Below, piece by piece: positions 1-8,030 of a DNA stretch of 56,975 nt. The stretch is from the NCBI GenBank assembly GCA_016718405.1, contig JADKDJ010000041.1, positions 1 to 56,975 on the forward strand. The letters run 5' to 3'. Positions within the stretch are counted from its first letter, which is position 1; each line of letters starts with the position of its first letter. The position numbers and the translations under genes are program-made. The stretch comes from Candidatus Rhodoferax odensensis. Its GTDB lineage: Bacteria; Pseudomonadota; Gammaproteobacteria; Burkholderiales; Burkholderiaceae_C. The notes below the pieces were generated by a model. That model had not been told where the DNA came from. It did not search any database and saw nothing but the letters and a program-made list of their open reading frames with translations.

Positions 1-817
1 GCGTTTCCACTTGTCAAACGACTGTCGAGAAACGCGCTTTTCTGGCTGGCAGTGAGCAGCGTTTTCCCACGCCTGATGGTTCGATCGATCAACTGCGTAG
101 TGGGCCCGCGCTACCACCCTGGTTGCGGCGTTTGAGTTTGGGCTTGTGATGCGCCATGGGCTGGTGCGCTGTAATAACGACCACGCCGAGGAGTAGGCGT
201 GAGCCGCGGCGGCCCTGACGTGGAAGTTTGTTCCGACCCGCTGCGCCCCTTCACTGTGCGTGACACGGGTGCGACGTGATTGTGGTACCGGGACGAAGTT
301 CGTCCAGCAGCACCTTCCGGTCTGGCGGAGGTGCCTATGTCGGAGGCTGCTTGCGAACAACCAGCGCGCATGCTTTTGTGTGCCTGCTGCCGTGCACAGG
401 TTGTGGCGTGCGGCCACTCGCGACCGAGGCCAACGTTACTGTGCTGGCGGCTGGCTCTGAACGCACACGCTGGCGCTTGCAGCGGGAGGTTGGTAAACGC
501 TATCAGCGTGGTAGCGTGGGCTGCCATAAACACGCCCAGCGCATCCGCCGCTGGCGCGCACAGCGCGGCGCTCGTGCAAATAAAGGGACGCATCAGGGTT
601 CCCAAGAACTGGGGGCTTCGATGTACTGGCGGCCTCTCAAACCACCACGCCGGGACATGCACTTCTTTGCCCTTGAGGTTTCACCTACTCCATGCCCATT
701 GCTGCCGTGGCCGTGGCAGCGCCTGCCCCATGCTGTTGTCATTTCGGCGGCGCGGCCATTCCAACCCAATCGCGCCGCGACTTCGCGTCACTACCCCCGC
801 CACCGAGTGCCTGAGTC
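1..817. other. No recognisable gene; left edge of contig
   Basis: Open frames of similar length occur on both strands and in several frames, as expected from GC-rich non-coding or error-rich sequence. None has a motif I recognise. The stretch lies directly upstream of the IS21-type transposase and may include that element's left end, but I could not identify terminal repeats with confidence. Confidence 0.4.
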
Positions 818-2343
818 ATGACCATTTCCATTGAACTCCGCACCCAAATCCTGCGTTTACAGCCAAGCCGAGCACTGGCGCGTGGGCACCATCGCACGCC
901 AACCCCATCTGCATCGCGACACGGTCACGCGCGTGCTCAGCGCGGCCAGCGTGGTGGTGCGCGCGCACCCCAGAGCGCGCCAAATCGATCTGCATCTGCC
1001 CTTCATCACCGAGACCCCCGCTACTCCCAGCCTGGAGGGCCAGCCGCCCGCATCGTCATGCTCCAAGAGCGAGGTTGCCACACGGGAAGCAGCTCGCACT
1101 CCTCGTCACCCGCTGGCCAGCCTGCGCCCACGGCGCGAGCCTCCCAGGCCCACCTGCGCCTGCGCACCCTTGCCTGGCGAGCAGGCCCAGGTCGACTGGG
1201 CTCACTTTGGCCATCGGCGCATTGGCCGCGCTGAGCGACCCTTGACGGCTTTTGTCATGAGCGTCAAATTTCCGGCCTGGCATCTTTCCCGCACTTCAGC
1301 CTGAACGCGCGCATGGACAGTTTCCTGGGTGGCTGCTGGCTCTTTGAGGTCTGCAGAGGTGTTCCGCGCGTGATACTGAGCGACAACCTCAAGAGCGCTG
1401 TGCCTGAGCGCATGGGAGAGGCCATCCGGTTCAATCCGCAGTACCTGGCCTTTTGTGCGCACTGCTACTGCTTTGAGCCGCGTCCCGCAAGTGCCGGCAT
1501 CGCGAAACGAGAAGGGGCCGCGTGGAACGTTCGATTCGCTACATCCGCGACAACTTCTTTGCCGCTCGCGTGTTTGCTGCTGATGTGGACGATCTCAACA
1601 CTCCAGAGGCTGGGCATCCGGCGTGGAGGCAGCGGCATCAGATCGACCCTGGCCTGAAGGTGCCCAATTGACGGTGGGCGCGGCATTCGACAACGAGCGC
1701 CCAAGCCTGATGGCTATGCCGCCTAACCCCCACCCGCTGGAAGAACGCGTGGAGGTCCATTCTGGCATAATTCTCTATGCGTTTCGATCTGAACGATTAC
1801 TCGATCCCCACACCCATGTGCGTTGCAGCTTCACCGTGCTGGCCAGTGCGCACAGGGTTCGCATTCTGGACGGTAAGCTGTTTTAATGACGACGCGCGCC
1901 AGCAGTTACGACAAGGTTGCGCAGGTGGAAATTGCAGCCCACGTCCAAGCCTTTGAAGGAACATGGGGCAGAGTCGCGCGCGCCAGCACAGTGGCGTGGG
2001 ACTGCTGAGCCAGGCCGTGCCGGCTATGGCTCAATTGTTGGCTCGTCGCTGCTGCGGGCTACCACCTGGCCTCGATTAACACTCACCGAACACCTGAGCA
2101 CTACGGTGGCGCGGGCCATGCAGGAGGCGGTGCTGGAGGCCTTGCGTCGCGATGTGCCACATCCCAACGCGGTGCGCCACGCCTGAGCATGCGCGAGTTG
2201 CGCCGCTTCACGCCACTGGTGGTGCCCTCAACCTCCGAGCGGGCGCAGCTTCTGACGCACGAGCCAAACGCGTGGCCTGGGTGCCTACGACGCGCTGTAA
2301 GTCGAAGCCACGCCGGTCAGCCCTGACAACACCAACAACGCTG
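818..2343 (+). pseudogene. istA: IS21-family transposase IstA, broken by frameshifts
   Basis: IstA is the DDE transposase of IS21-type elements and works with the ATPase IstB encoded downstream. The ATG at 818 opens a frame that changes near 840, giving an N-terminal helix-turn-helix segment (EHWRVGTIARQ, HRDTVTRVL). The catalytic core follows in other frames: QAQVDWAHFGH near 1185-1215 with the first Asp, VILSDNLKSAV near 1370-1395 with the second Asp, and a segment reading GRVERSIRYIRDNFFAARVF near 1515-1575 with the Glu. The rest runs on to about 2340 in at least three frames. The coding content matches a full-length IstA of about 500 residues. Loss of frame may be real decay or sequencing error at the contig end. 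The family call is firm; the exact ends are not. Confidence 0.75.
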
Positions 2344-2368
2344 ATGTAACACCGACACGAGTGATCCG

Positions 2369-3147
2369 ATGACGATCACCACCACCACCCATCTGCAGGC
2401 CCGCGCGCGCCCTATGCCTGGCAGAGTTGCTGGCGCACTGGGACAGTCTTGCCGCCACGCCGACCTGATGGCTCAACAGGGTCGCCTGATTGGTGCCGGA
2501 GACAACTGGTGCGGGCCAGCGCAGCCTGAGCGACGCATGCGCGCGGCGCATCTGCAGCCGTTCGCCGCTGCACGACTTCTGACTGAGCTGGCCCACGCGC
2601 TGTGACCGCGAGATTGTCCAGGACTTGATGGGCCTGGCTCATGGCAGACGCCACTAACGTCATGTTGGCGGGCACCAACGGCCTGGGCAAGACCATGCTG
2701 GCGTGCAATCATGCGCACCAGGCCTTGCAGGGGGCCATACCAGGGCTGTTCACCTTCAGTGCGACCGATATGCTGGGGCGAGCTGATTGCGCGCCTTGAT
2801 GCTGACCTGGCGCTGCGCCGGCGACTCCAAACACTACGGCGCGCCAGACCTGTTGGTCATCGATGTAGGCTACCCGGTCCTACTCCAACCGATTCGCCGA
2901 CCTGCTGTTCGAGCTGACCGTCGGCGCTACCAACGCAAAAGCACCATGGACACGACCAACCGCGCCCTCAAGGAGTGGCACGAGGTCTTCCCCAATGCTG
3001 CCTGTGTCGTCTCGCTGATCGACCGCTTGCGCACCGCTGCGAGATCGTGATGCTGCAGGGCGACTCCTATCGCCTCAAGAGGCCATGGCGCGAGCCAAGC
3101 ACACAAGACCGCCACGCCGTGCCGCTTGCAAAGGCAAGAAGTCATGA
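2369..3147 (+). pseudogene. istB: IS21-family helper ATPase IstB, broken by frameshifts
   Basis: IstB is the AAA+ helper ATPase of IS21 transposition. An ATG at 2369 starts the N-terminal region. A Walker A motif (GTNGLGKT) lies near 2670-2695, followed by FTFSATDML, a Walker B region readable as LLVIDVGYP/DEVGYLSYSNRFADLLF near 2850-2915, and TTNRALKEWHEVFPNAACVVSLIDR near 2955-3030. The C-terminus ends in a basic tail, KGKKS, with a stop at 3145-3147. At least four frame changes are needed to join these pieces. It follows istA in the usual order, which confirms the element type. Confidence 0.75.
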
Positions 3148-3400
3148 AGCGGGGAAAACCAGAGCGCAGCGAGCGCCAACAGCGCGAATATGGCTTCGGC
3201 AGAACTGGGGCTTGCCAACTCCAAGGCCATCCCCGAACCCTCCGTATTGCAGCGAATTGGACGCCCAAGCAAGCCATGGCTGTCCCGAAATCCTGACGAC
3301 CTCATGGATGTCATTTGGCGTCAATATGGCAAAGACATCCAGCGCGCCCTCAAACACGACCGCACCTACGACGCCAAGACTTCAGCCCGCCAGGCATCGA
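3144..3400 (+). pseudogene. Small IS-associated accessory ORF, frameshifted
   Basis: An ATG at 3144 overlaps the istB stop (ATGA). The product starts MKRGKPERSERQQREYGFGR and continues to WTPKQAMAV, where it shifts frame into a segment reading DDLMDVIWRQYGKDIQRALK near 3297-3355. The pattern 'W-TP-QA-AV...DDL...IW..Y' resembles a small conserved protein that I have seen encoded next to insertion-sequence genes in Burkholderiales. Its function is unknown to me. The translational coupling suggests it belongs to the IS21-type element. Confidence 0.4.
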
Positions 3401-3572
3401 CGAAACCGACGTGCCGTTCTGATCGGCGCAGCATCGACCAGCGAGCGCCCAGCACCGGCGCTCGCGCGCATTGCTCTACCCACGACCTACGCACCACGCA
3501 TTTGGACGAGCGCTTTCAGCAGCCCTCAAAACCGCACTTCGGCAGCCACTTTTATGCGGTTCCACGCAGCCG

Positions 3573-3760
3573 TTAACACCACTCGGTGATTTGATTGGAA
3601 TGCAGTTCAAACTCCTGGCACAGCTGTGCCATGTGGTCTTGTCTTCGCGCAACGCGGCAAGCGCCCCGCGGGCCCTGAATTCGGGGGTGTGGGTACGCCG
3701 TACGCGGCGTGCCAATGTGCCTTTTTTCTTCAGTTTCCTCCTGAAACTCCCAATAAGCCC
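3573..3760 (-). pseudogene. IS3-family OrfA (transposase HTH) fragment
   Basis: On the minus strand two frames together read RRTHTPEFRARGALAALREDKT, then MAQLCQEFELHSNQITEWC. This is the characteristic N-terminal helix-turn-helix of IS3-family OrfA ('R..YTPEFKAKVALAAL..DKT..ELAQ.F.VHPNQI..W'). A frameshift separates the two halves and an in-frame stop follows TEWC. No OrfB integrase core is visible nearby, so this is a remnant of an element different from the IS21 copy to its left. Confidence 0.6.
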
Positions 3761-3848
3761 GGCTTGTGCCGGGCCGTACAAAATCGCTTGGATTTCCACT
3801 TATCCTACTGTTCAAATTCGTCGGACCACTTCTCCCCGTCAGATCACC

Positions 3849-4247
3849 CTGAGCAAGAACTATCGCTTTGGTTGGCGAAAGTTTTTATTGCAAGCACTGC
3901 TGCTAGCAACGTACTTTCTCGCATTCGGAGCGACTCTGTTCTTCCTAGCCTCCGTCTTCCTAAGCGCCGGCCCGAGCCAAACACTCAATGCCGCATTCGT
4001 AGCAGCGGCCTCAGCCACAGTGTGCTACCTAAGTCTTGTTGAGCTTCGCTCCATTTCCGCAGCGTTGCGACTCATGAGCGAGAAAGCATTGGCTGCAAGG
4101 TCGGCCTTGCCGCCTATCGCTATTGAAAAGTCGGCGATGAAGGCGATTGACGCCTATCACCCAAGTCGGACGCCTGCGGCGCCACTTGGCTCCAACGTTA
4201 TAAGTCAGCCACGAACAAGTGACGACAAAAGGCACACAGAAGTGTAA
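3849..4247 (+). CDS. Possible small two-helix membrane protein, start unclear
   Basis: An open frame from about 3849 (CTG; no ATG is available at the plausible start) to the stop at 4247 encodes about 132 residues. It contains two hydrophobic stretches (FLLQALLLATYFLAFGATLF and TLNAAFVAAASATVCYLSLV) and then a soluble, Ala/Ser-rich tail. I recognise no family. The frame extends upstream into IS3 debris, so this may be a native gene whose 5' end was replaced by the insertion. It ends 9 bp before the BrnT-like toxin gene. Base composition is lower in GC than in the flanking IS remnants. Confidence 0.3.
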   Translation: MSKNYRFGWRKFLLQALLLATYFLAFGATLFFLASVFLSAGPSQTLNAAFVAAASATVCYLSLVELRSISAALRLMSEKALAARSALPPIAIEKSAMKAIDAYHPSRTPAAPLGSNVISQPRTSDDKRHTEV

Positions 4248-4256
4248 AATTCGACA

Positions 4257-4550
4257 ATGAAACCCTTTCGCTGGAGTGCCGAAAAAAACGAATCGCTAAA
4301 GCTATCTCGCGGGGTGTCTTTCGAGAGCATCGTTGTGGCGGTTGAATCTGATGGACTGCTTGATATTGTCGAGCATCCCAACGTGACGAAATATCCGAAT
4401 CAGCGGGTGCTTGTTGTTTCGTTTGATGGGTACGTTTACTTGGCTCCCTTTGTCGAAGAGGCCGATTACTTTTTTCTCAAAACCGTGATCCCGAGCCGCA
4501 AGGCAACACGGGACTATTTGCAGCAAGGTGAACCCAATGCCAAACGTTGA
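4257..4550 (+). CDS. BrnT-like toxin of type II TA module 1
   Basis: The product has 97 residues. It begins MKPFRWSAEKNESLKLSRGV, with the F-W-...K-N...RG.SFE pattern of BrnT-type RNase toxins. The middle is (D)ILEHPN-like (DIVEHPNVTKYPNQR), followed by DGYVYLAPFVEE and the C-terminal IIPSRKAT.-like signature (VIPSRKATRDYL). BrnT toxins are small RelE-fold ribonucleases that cleave RNA in the cytoplasm and are neutralised by a DNA-binding partner. The downstream antitoxin overlaps this gene by 14 bp, as usual for toxin-first BrnTA-type operons. A TGTAAAAT-like -10 region lies just before the start. The assignment to BrnT itself, as opposed to a sister family, is by pattern only. Confidence 0.65.
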   Translation: MKPFRWSAEKNESLKLSRGVSFESIVVAVESDGLLDIVEHPNVTKYPNQRVLVVSFDGYVYLAPFVEEADYFFLKTVIPSRKATRDYLQQGEPNAKR

Positions 4551-4857
4551 TGCCTATGAACGAGAAGTGTTGTCTGCCTTCGAGAAGGGCAGTCTCAAGT
4601 CTGTCGCCACGAAGAGTGAACTGGAGAAGTTCAAGGCGGCAGCAAGAGCTACCGCAGTGAAAGATCGCAGAGTGAATATTCGCCTTTCATCGATTGATCT
4701 CAACGACATTCAAATCAAAGCACTCGAGGAGGGAATGCCCTACCAAACTTTGATTGCGAGCGTGCTGCACAAGTATGTCAGTGGCCGCCTTGTTGAGCAG
4801 AAGAGTCTTATAACTGACCGCTCAACACAGGCCACCCGCAAGCGGCCGGCTGGTTAG
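4537..4857 (+). CDS. Antitoxin partner of module 1 (CopG/BrnA-like)
   Basis: The product has about 106 residues from the ATG at 4537, which was chosen because it overlaps the toxin end and has a purine-rich stretch (AAGGTG) upstream. The region KDRRVNIRLSSIDLNDIQIKA followed by EGMPYQTLIASVLHKYVSGRL is typical of ribbon-helix-helix antitoxins, which carry a beta strand with alternating basic/polar residues and then two helices. The N-terminal half (EREVLSAFEKGSLKS) is probably the toxin-binding part. It should neutralise the upstream BrnT-like toxin and autorepress the operon. Confidence 0.6.
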   Translation: MPNVDAYEREVLSAFEKGSLKSVATKSELEKFKAAARATAVKDRRVNIRLSSIDLNDIQIKALEEGMPYQTLIASVLHKYVSGRLVEQKSLITDRSTQATRKRPAG

Positions 4858-4904
4858 CTTCACGTTAAACCGTAGAAGAAATATTGGTTGATGCCCATAC
4901 GTTC

Positions 4905-4914
4905 TGTATATACA
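4905..4914. promoter_or_regulatory. Palindrome TGTATATACA upstream of brnT module 2
   Basis: A perfect 10-bp palindrome lies 8 bp before the brnT start codon at 4923 and overlaps a likely -10 region. BrnA-type antitoxins autoregulate by binding palindromes over their own promoter, so this is the most likely operator. The link to BrnA is inferred. Confidence 0.45.
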
Positions 4915-4922
4915 CTTGGCGC

Positions 4923-5198
4923 ATGGAGTTCACTTGGTCTGAAACGAAGCGTGCAGCGAACATCAAAGCCCATGGGCTTGACTTTCTGGATGCCGCGAGC
5001 GTTTTTGAAGGCGTGACATTTACGTTCGAGGATGACCGTTTCTCCTACGGCGAGCAACGCTTCGTTACGCTGGGCTTGCTCGCTGGCATCACTGTTTCAG
5101 TCGTACCTACGGAGAGTGAACATGAAATCCGCGTCATCTCGTTCCGAAAAGCTACCAAGCGCGAGTCGCAAATCTACTTCGATGAAATCCAAAACTGA
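4923..5198 (+). CDS. brnT: BrnT family toxin (module 2)
   Basis: The product is a 91-residue BrnT toxin, a RelE-fold ribonuclease. It starts MEFTWSETKRAANIKAHGLD, the standard BrnT opening (F.WD..K...N..KHG.DF). DAASVFEGVTFTFEDDRFSYGE is the usual acidic central region, and RVISFRKATKRESQIYFDE is the C-terminal RxIS.R.A...E...Y motif that carries the catalytic residues. The start at 4923 was preferred over an upstream alternative because it begins exactly at the family N-terminus. The gene overlaps brnA by 17 bp and follows module 1 closely, giving two toxin-first modules in tandem. Confidence 0.85.
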   Translation: MEFTWSETKRAANIKAHGLDFLDAASVFEGVTFTFEDDRFSYGEQRFVTLGLLAGITVSVVPTESEHEIRVISFRKATKRESQIYFDEIQN

Positions 5199-5436
5199 TT
5201 GGGCGCGCCTGAAGTCCGGCACGGGTGAACAAAAGCCGACGTCCGAACACCCAGAGGCGAACGTAAAGCACATTGTTCGTGGCTTGGTTCGAAAGGGTTT
5301 GAAGCCGCTACCTGCCAAAGCATCCATTTCGCTGCGCGTGGATCAAGATGTTCTTGAATGGTTCAAGGCGCAAGGGACCGGCTATCAGACGCGCATCAAC
5401 ACAGTCCTGAGGGCGTTCCGTGACGCTTCGGTTTAA
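5182..5436 (+). CDS. brnA: BrnA family antitoxin (module 2)
   Basis: The product has 84 residues from the ATG at 5182. An upstream ATG at 5122 would add a Ser/Lys-rich tail inside brnT. The sequence MKSKTDWARLKSGTGEQ matches the usual BrnA start (KTDW.RL). The C-terminus KASISLRVDQDVLEWFKAQG then YQTRINTVLRAFRD is the ribbon-helix-helix domain, close to the BrnA consensus (V.LRLD.DVL.WFK..G.GYQTRIN..LR). It binds and neutralises BrnT and represses the operon. The central segment is longer than in compact BrnA proteins. Confidence 0.85.
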   Translation: MKSKTDWARLKSGTGEQKPTSEHPEANVKHIVRGLVRKGLKPLPAKASISLRVDQDVLEWFKAQGTGYQTRINTVLRAFRDASV

Positions 5437-5835
5437 CAGGTCTACAGGGACTTCCCACGCAGTCAAGTAGCGTCTCTGAGTTTCTTCCTTGATAACGGTA
5501 TTCCTGCGCTGGCGTGAAGTGGAGCTGCGATGAAACGAGGAACAGACTGCACATCTACAGACGGTCTTGTTGCACGGGCATTGCCATGCGGACCCAGATA
5601 CGAACCGCTCGGCAAGGCCCCATTCGATCGCCGTGGTCATCATCCATGAATGCCACAACCAGTTAGTCGGGTTTGCTCACCGCCGGTCTGACCTGTTTAC
5701 TGCATCTTCGAACTCACGTCTTGCAAGAAAACGAACAACTCGCTAACGATACGGTGTGAAGCGACTACATCGGCACAGCCGCCAAGGGTGACCCGCCCCC
5801 CATAAGCCGTGCCAGCCATCTTTCCAAGAAATCCA
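5437..5835. other. Intergenic region without recognised gene
   Basis: About 400 bp separate brnA from the response regulator on the opposite strand. Short open frames on both strands lack family motifs. The convergent arrangement means a terminator is expected here, but I see no strong GC hairpin followed by T residues. Confidence 0.4.
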
Positions 5836-6534
5836 TCAACCCCGCAGCTTCTCGCCCGCCTCGGCCGCCGCCTTAAGGCCGTCGGGCGAACTGCGGTACT
5901 CAAAGGCAAACACCGCCGCCTCGACCCGCGAGCGCAGGTTGAGCTTGTCCATGATGTGGCGCACGTGCAGCTTGACCGTGTTGTGGCTGATGTCCAGCGC
6001 CTGGGCGATGACTTTGTTGCTCTGGCCGCGCGCCACGTGGTCCAGCACTTCGCGCTCGCGCTCCGTGAGCGAGGCCACCAGGTCGCCCTTGACCGACCCC
6101 TTGGGGCCTGACTGCAGGATCTGCGCAAGCTTGAGTGTCATGGCCGAGGCCACCACCAGCTCACCGCGCGCGGCGCGGGCAATGGCGTCGATGATCTCTT
6201 CGGGCTCCATGTCCTTGAGCAGGTAACCGCGCACACCGGCGCGCAAGGCGGCAGACAAGTCGTCCTCGCTGTCGCTCATGGTCAGCATCACCACCGCCGT
6301 GTCCAGCCCGGCGGCGCGAATCTGGCGCAGCACGCTAAGGCCGTCGGTGCTGGCCAGGCGCAAGTCCAGCACCAGCAGGTCGGGCTGATACTGCTGCAGC
6401 ATCGGCACCACCCGCAGCGGGTCGCCGGTGGCCCCCACAACCGTCATGCCGGCGCGGTGTTCCAGCAACTCGGTCAGACCACTGCGGCACAGCGCATGGT
6501 CATCCACCAGCATTACCCGCAGTGGATGGTTCAT
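5836..6534 (-). CDS. NarL/FixJ-type response regulator
   Basis: The product is a 232-residue cytoplasmic transcription regulator. The receiver domain is at about residues 5-125, with acidic residues D11/D12, phospho-acceptor D57 (LLVLDLRLAS), and the conserved Lys in GYLLKDM. The C-terminal LuxR-type helix-turn-helix at about 160-222 contains LTEREREVLDHVARGQSNKV and SHNTVKLHVRHIMDKL. It overlaps the kinase gene by 4 bp, so the two form a cognate pair. Divergence from soeABC suggests it controls the sulfite-oxidation genes; this is inferred from position only. NarL/DevR-type paralogues regulating respiration are the closest general match. Confidence 0.85.
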   Translation of the reverse strand: MNHPLRVMLVDDHALCRSGLTELLEHRAGMTVVGATGDPLRVVPMLQQYQPDLLVLDLRLASTDGLSVLRQIRAAGLDTAVVMLTMSDSEDDLSAALRAGVRGYLLKDMEPEEIIDAIARAARGELVVASAMTLKLAQILQSGPKGSVKGDLVASLTEREREVLDHVARGQSNKVIAQALDISHNTVKLHVRHIMDKLNLRSRVEAAVFAFEYRSSPDGLKAAAEAGEKLRG

Positions 6535-7742
6535 GCAGTCAACCCCACGGTCTTTGGCAGCATGGGTATTACCAGACGCACCCGTGTGCCGCCTCCGTCT
6601 TTCAGGCCCACATCCAGCCGGCCGCCCAGGCGCTGTGCCCGGCCCTGCATGATTTCCAGACCGAAGTGGCTCGGCGGCGCCATCCCCTGCGCGGAGGTGA
6701 CAATGGTCGACACCGAGGGCGCGGTCATGCCCAGCCCGTCGTCTTGGATCACGAACTCAAGTTGCTCGGGCGTCTTGTCAATGGCCACCAGCGCGCGCTT
6801 GGCCATCGAGTGCTTGGCAATATTGGCCAACGCCTCCTGGATGATGTGAAACACCTGCACCTCCTGTTCATCGCTCAGATGAAGATTCTGCGCCGAATTG
6901 CGCAGCTCCAGTGCAATGCCGGTGCGCTCGCCAAAAGCTTGCACCAGGCCCTGCAGGGCGTGCAGCAGTCCGAGCGGGTCCATGCGGGTGCGAAAGTAGG
7001 TCATGACCTCGCGCAGGTTGTCATGCACCTCGCCGACAGCCCTCTTGACGTCCGAGAAATACTTGATCGACTGCGCGTCATCATGCGCCAGCATGGCGTC
7101 GTTGAGCAGCGGCAGGCGCATGCGGACATAGGCCAGCGTCTGGGCCAGCGCGTCATGCACTTCATTGACCATTTCCTGGCGCTCTTTCATCACCGTCACG
7201 CGCAGCCGCTCGCGCTCGATACGCGCGTTGTGCAGGGCCAGACCCAGCAACTGGCCAATCAGGCGCAGTATGGCCTGCGTCGGCGGGTCGATCTGCGGCG
7301 CCGCCTCAAAGAACAGGTTGTAGATCCCCAGCACCTGACTGCCGTGGGGCAGCGATATAGCCAGCACACTCTTGCACTGCGCGCCAAAGTAGCCGCTGGC
7401 GCCGTGTTGCCCACAGGCTTGGACGTCGTCTACCCATCCCAGCACATCGGCACCGGCAGCGACGCCGCACATGCCGCAATCACGCTGCATTAAGCGCTCC
7501 GCGCTGTGCACCTGCGCTGGCAAGCCGCACTGTGCCACCAGTCGCATGGTCTGCCCATCGTCGCTAAGGACCCGCACCGCCCCGGCCTGTGCACCCGCCA
7601 GCGGCAGGATGGACATCAGAAAGCGCTCCAGCAAAGGCTCCAGCTCGTCATTGAGGGCGGGCAGCTCGGCGGCCGGCCCGGACACGGTGCCGCGCGCCAG
7701 CTCGGCGGTGGCTCGGATGGGCACGATGGCGGCGGGAGTCAT
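6531..7742 (-). CDS. Soluble NarX/DevS-like histidine kinase with Cys-rich GAF domain
   Basis: The product has 403 residues from the ATG at 7742; upstream in-frame alternatives are poor. There is no membrane segment, so it senses in the cytoplasm. A GAF-like domain spans about 40-170 and holds five cysteines: C72, C89 and C92 (RDCGMCGV), C110 and C123. The HisKA_3 dimerisation box has H196 in NEVHDALAQTLAYVR, and the HATPase_c domain has HIIQEALANIAKHS and a DDGLGM G-box. The CxxC plus two more Cys could bind a metal or Fe-S cluster or act as a thiol switch, as known for some NarX/NreB-like kinases; this is inferred. It is co-transcribed with the response regulator downstream. Confidence 0.8.
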   Translation of the reverse strand: MTPAAIVPIRATAELARGTVSGPAAELPALNDELEPLLERFLMSILPLAGAQAGAVRVLSDDGQTMRLVAQCGLPAQVHSAERLMQRDCGMCGVAAGADVLGWVDDVQACGQHGASGYFGAQCKSVLAISLPHGSQVLGIYNLFFEAAPQIDPPTQAILRLIGQLLGLALHNARIERERLRVTVMKERQEMVNEVHDALAQTLAYVRMRLPLLNDAMLAHDDAQSIKYFSDVKRAVGEVHDNLREVMTYFRTRMDPLGLLHALQGLVQAFGERTGIALELRNSAQNLHLSDEQEVQVFHIIQEALANIAKHSMAKRALVAIDKTPEQLEFVIQDDGLGMTAPSVSTIVTSAQGMAPPSHFGLEIMQGRAQRLGGRLDVGLKDGGGTRVRLVIPMLPKTVGLTA

Positions 7743-8030
7743 GACATGGCAATCGAACAGCGATCCTACTATATAACCAAACACTGATATATCAGCAAGT
7801 TTCGATGCTGCCACATGCCATGTGCGGCCATCACGACTTTCGTCAAGGTTTGCGCACGCCATGCCGCTACCCATTTGGGTTACGCCAGGTCACCCGTGGC
7901 GGCTATAGACGCCTGCGCATACCCTTGTCTCTAATAGGGTCAGTCTGCAGGCCCTGCGTTTGCGCTGCGGTCATGCGCAGTTCGGGGCCTCCCCTTTGAT
8001 GATCAGTCGGCAACCGAGTACGTCCACCGC
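7743..8030. promoter_or_regulatory. Divergent promoter region between kinase gene and soeA, with 12-bp palindrome
   Basis: This is an AT-richer 288-bp spacer. A perfect palindrome CTGATATATCAG lies at 7784-7795, about 40 bp upstream of the kinase start codon. TACTATATAACC at about 7767-7778 could serve as a -10 element on either strand. A second candidate region (CTAATAGGGTCAG, near 7931) lies about 100 bp before soeA. The operator assignment is inferred from position and symmetry. Confidence 0.4.

Noticed and set aside
111..834. Several overlapping open frames of 180 codons at the left end
   Set aside because: Frames of equal length on both strands, no motifs, and the Ala/Arg/His-rich content is typical of non-coding GC-rich sequence.
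6531..7742. Nitrate sensor NarX
   Set aside because: There are no membrane helices or periplasmic P-box, and no nitrate respiration genes are in view. Only the kinase core is NarX-like.
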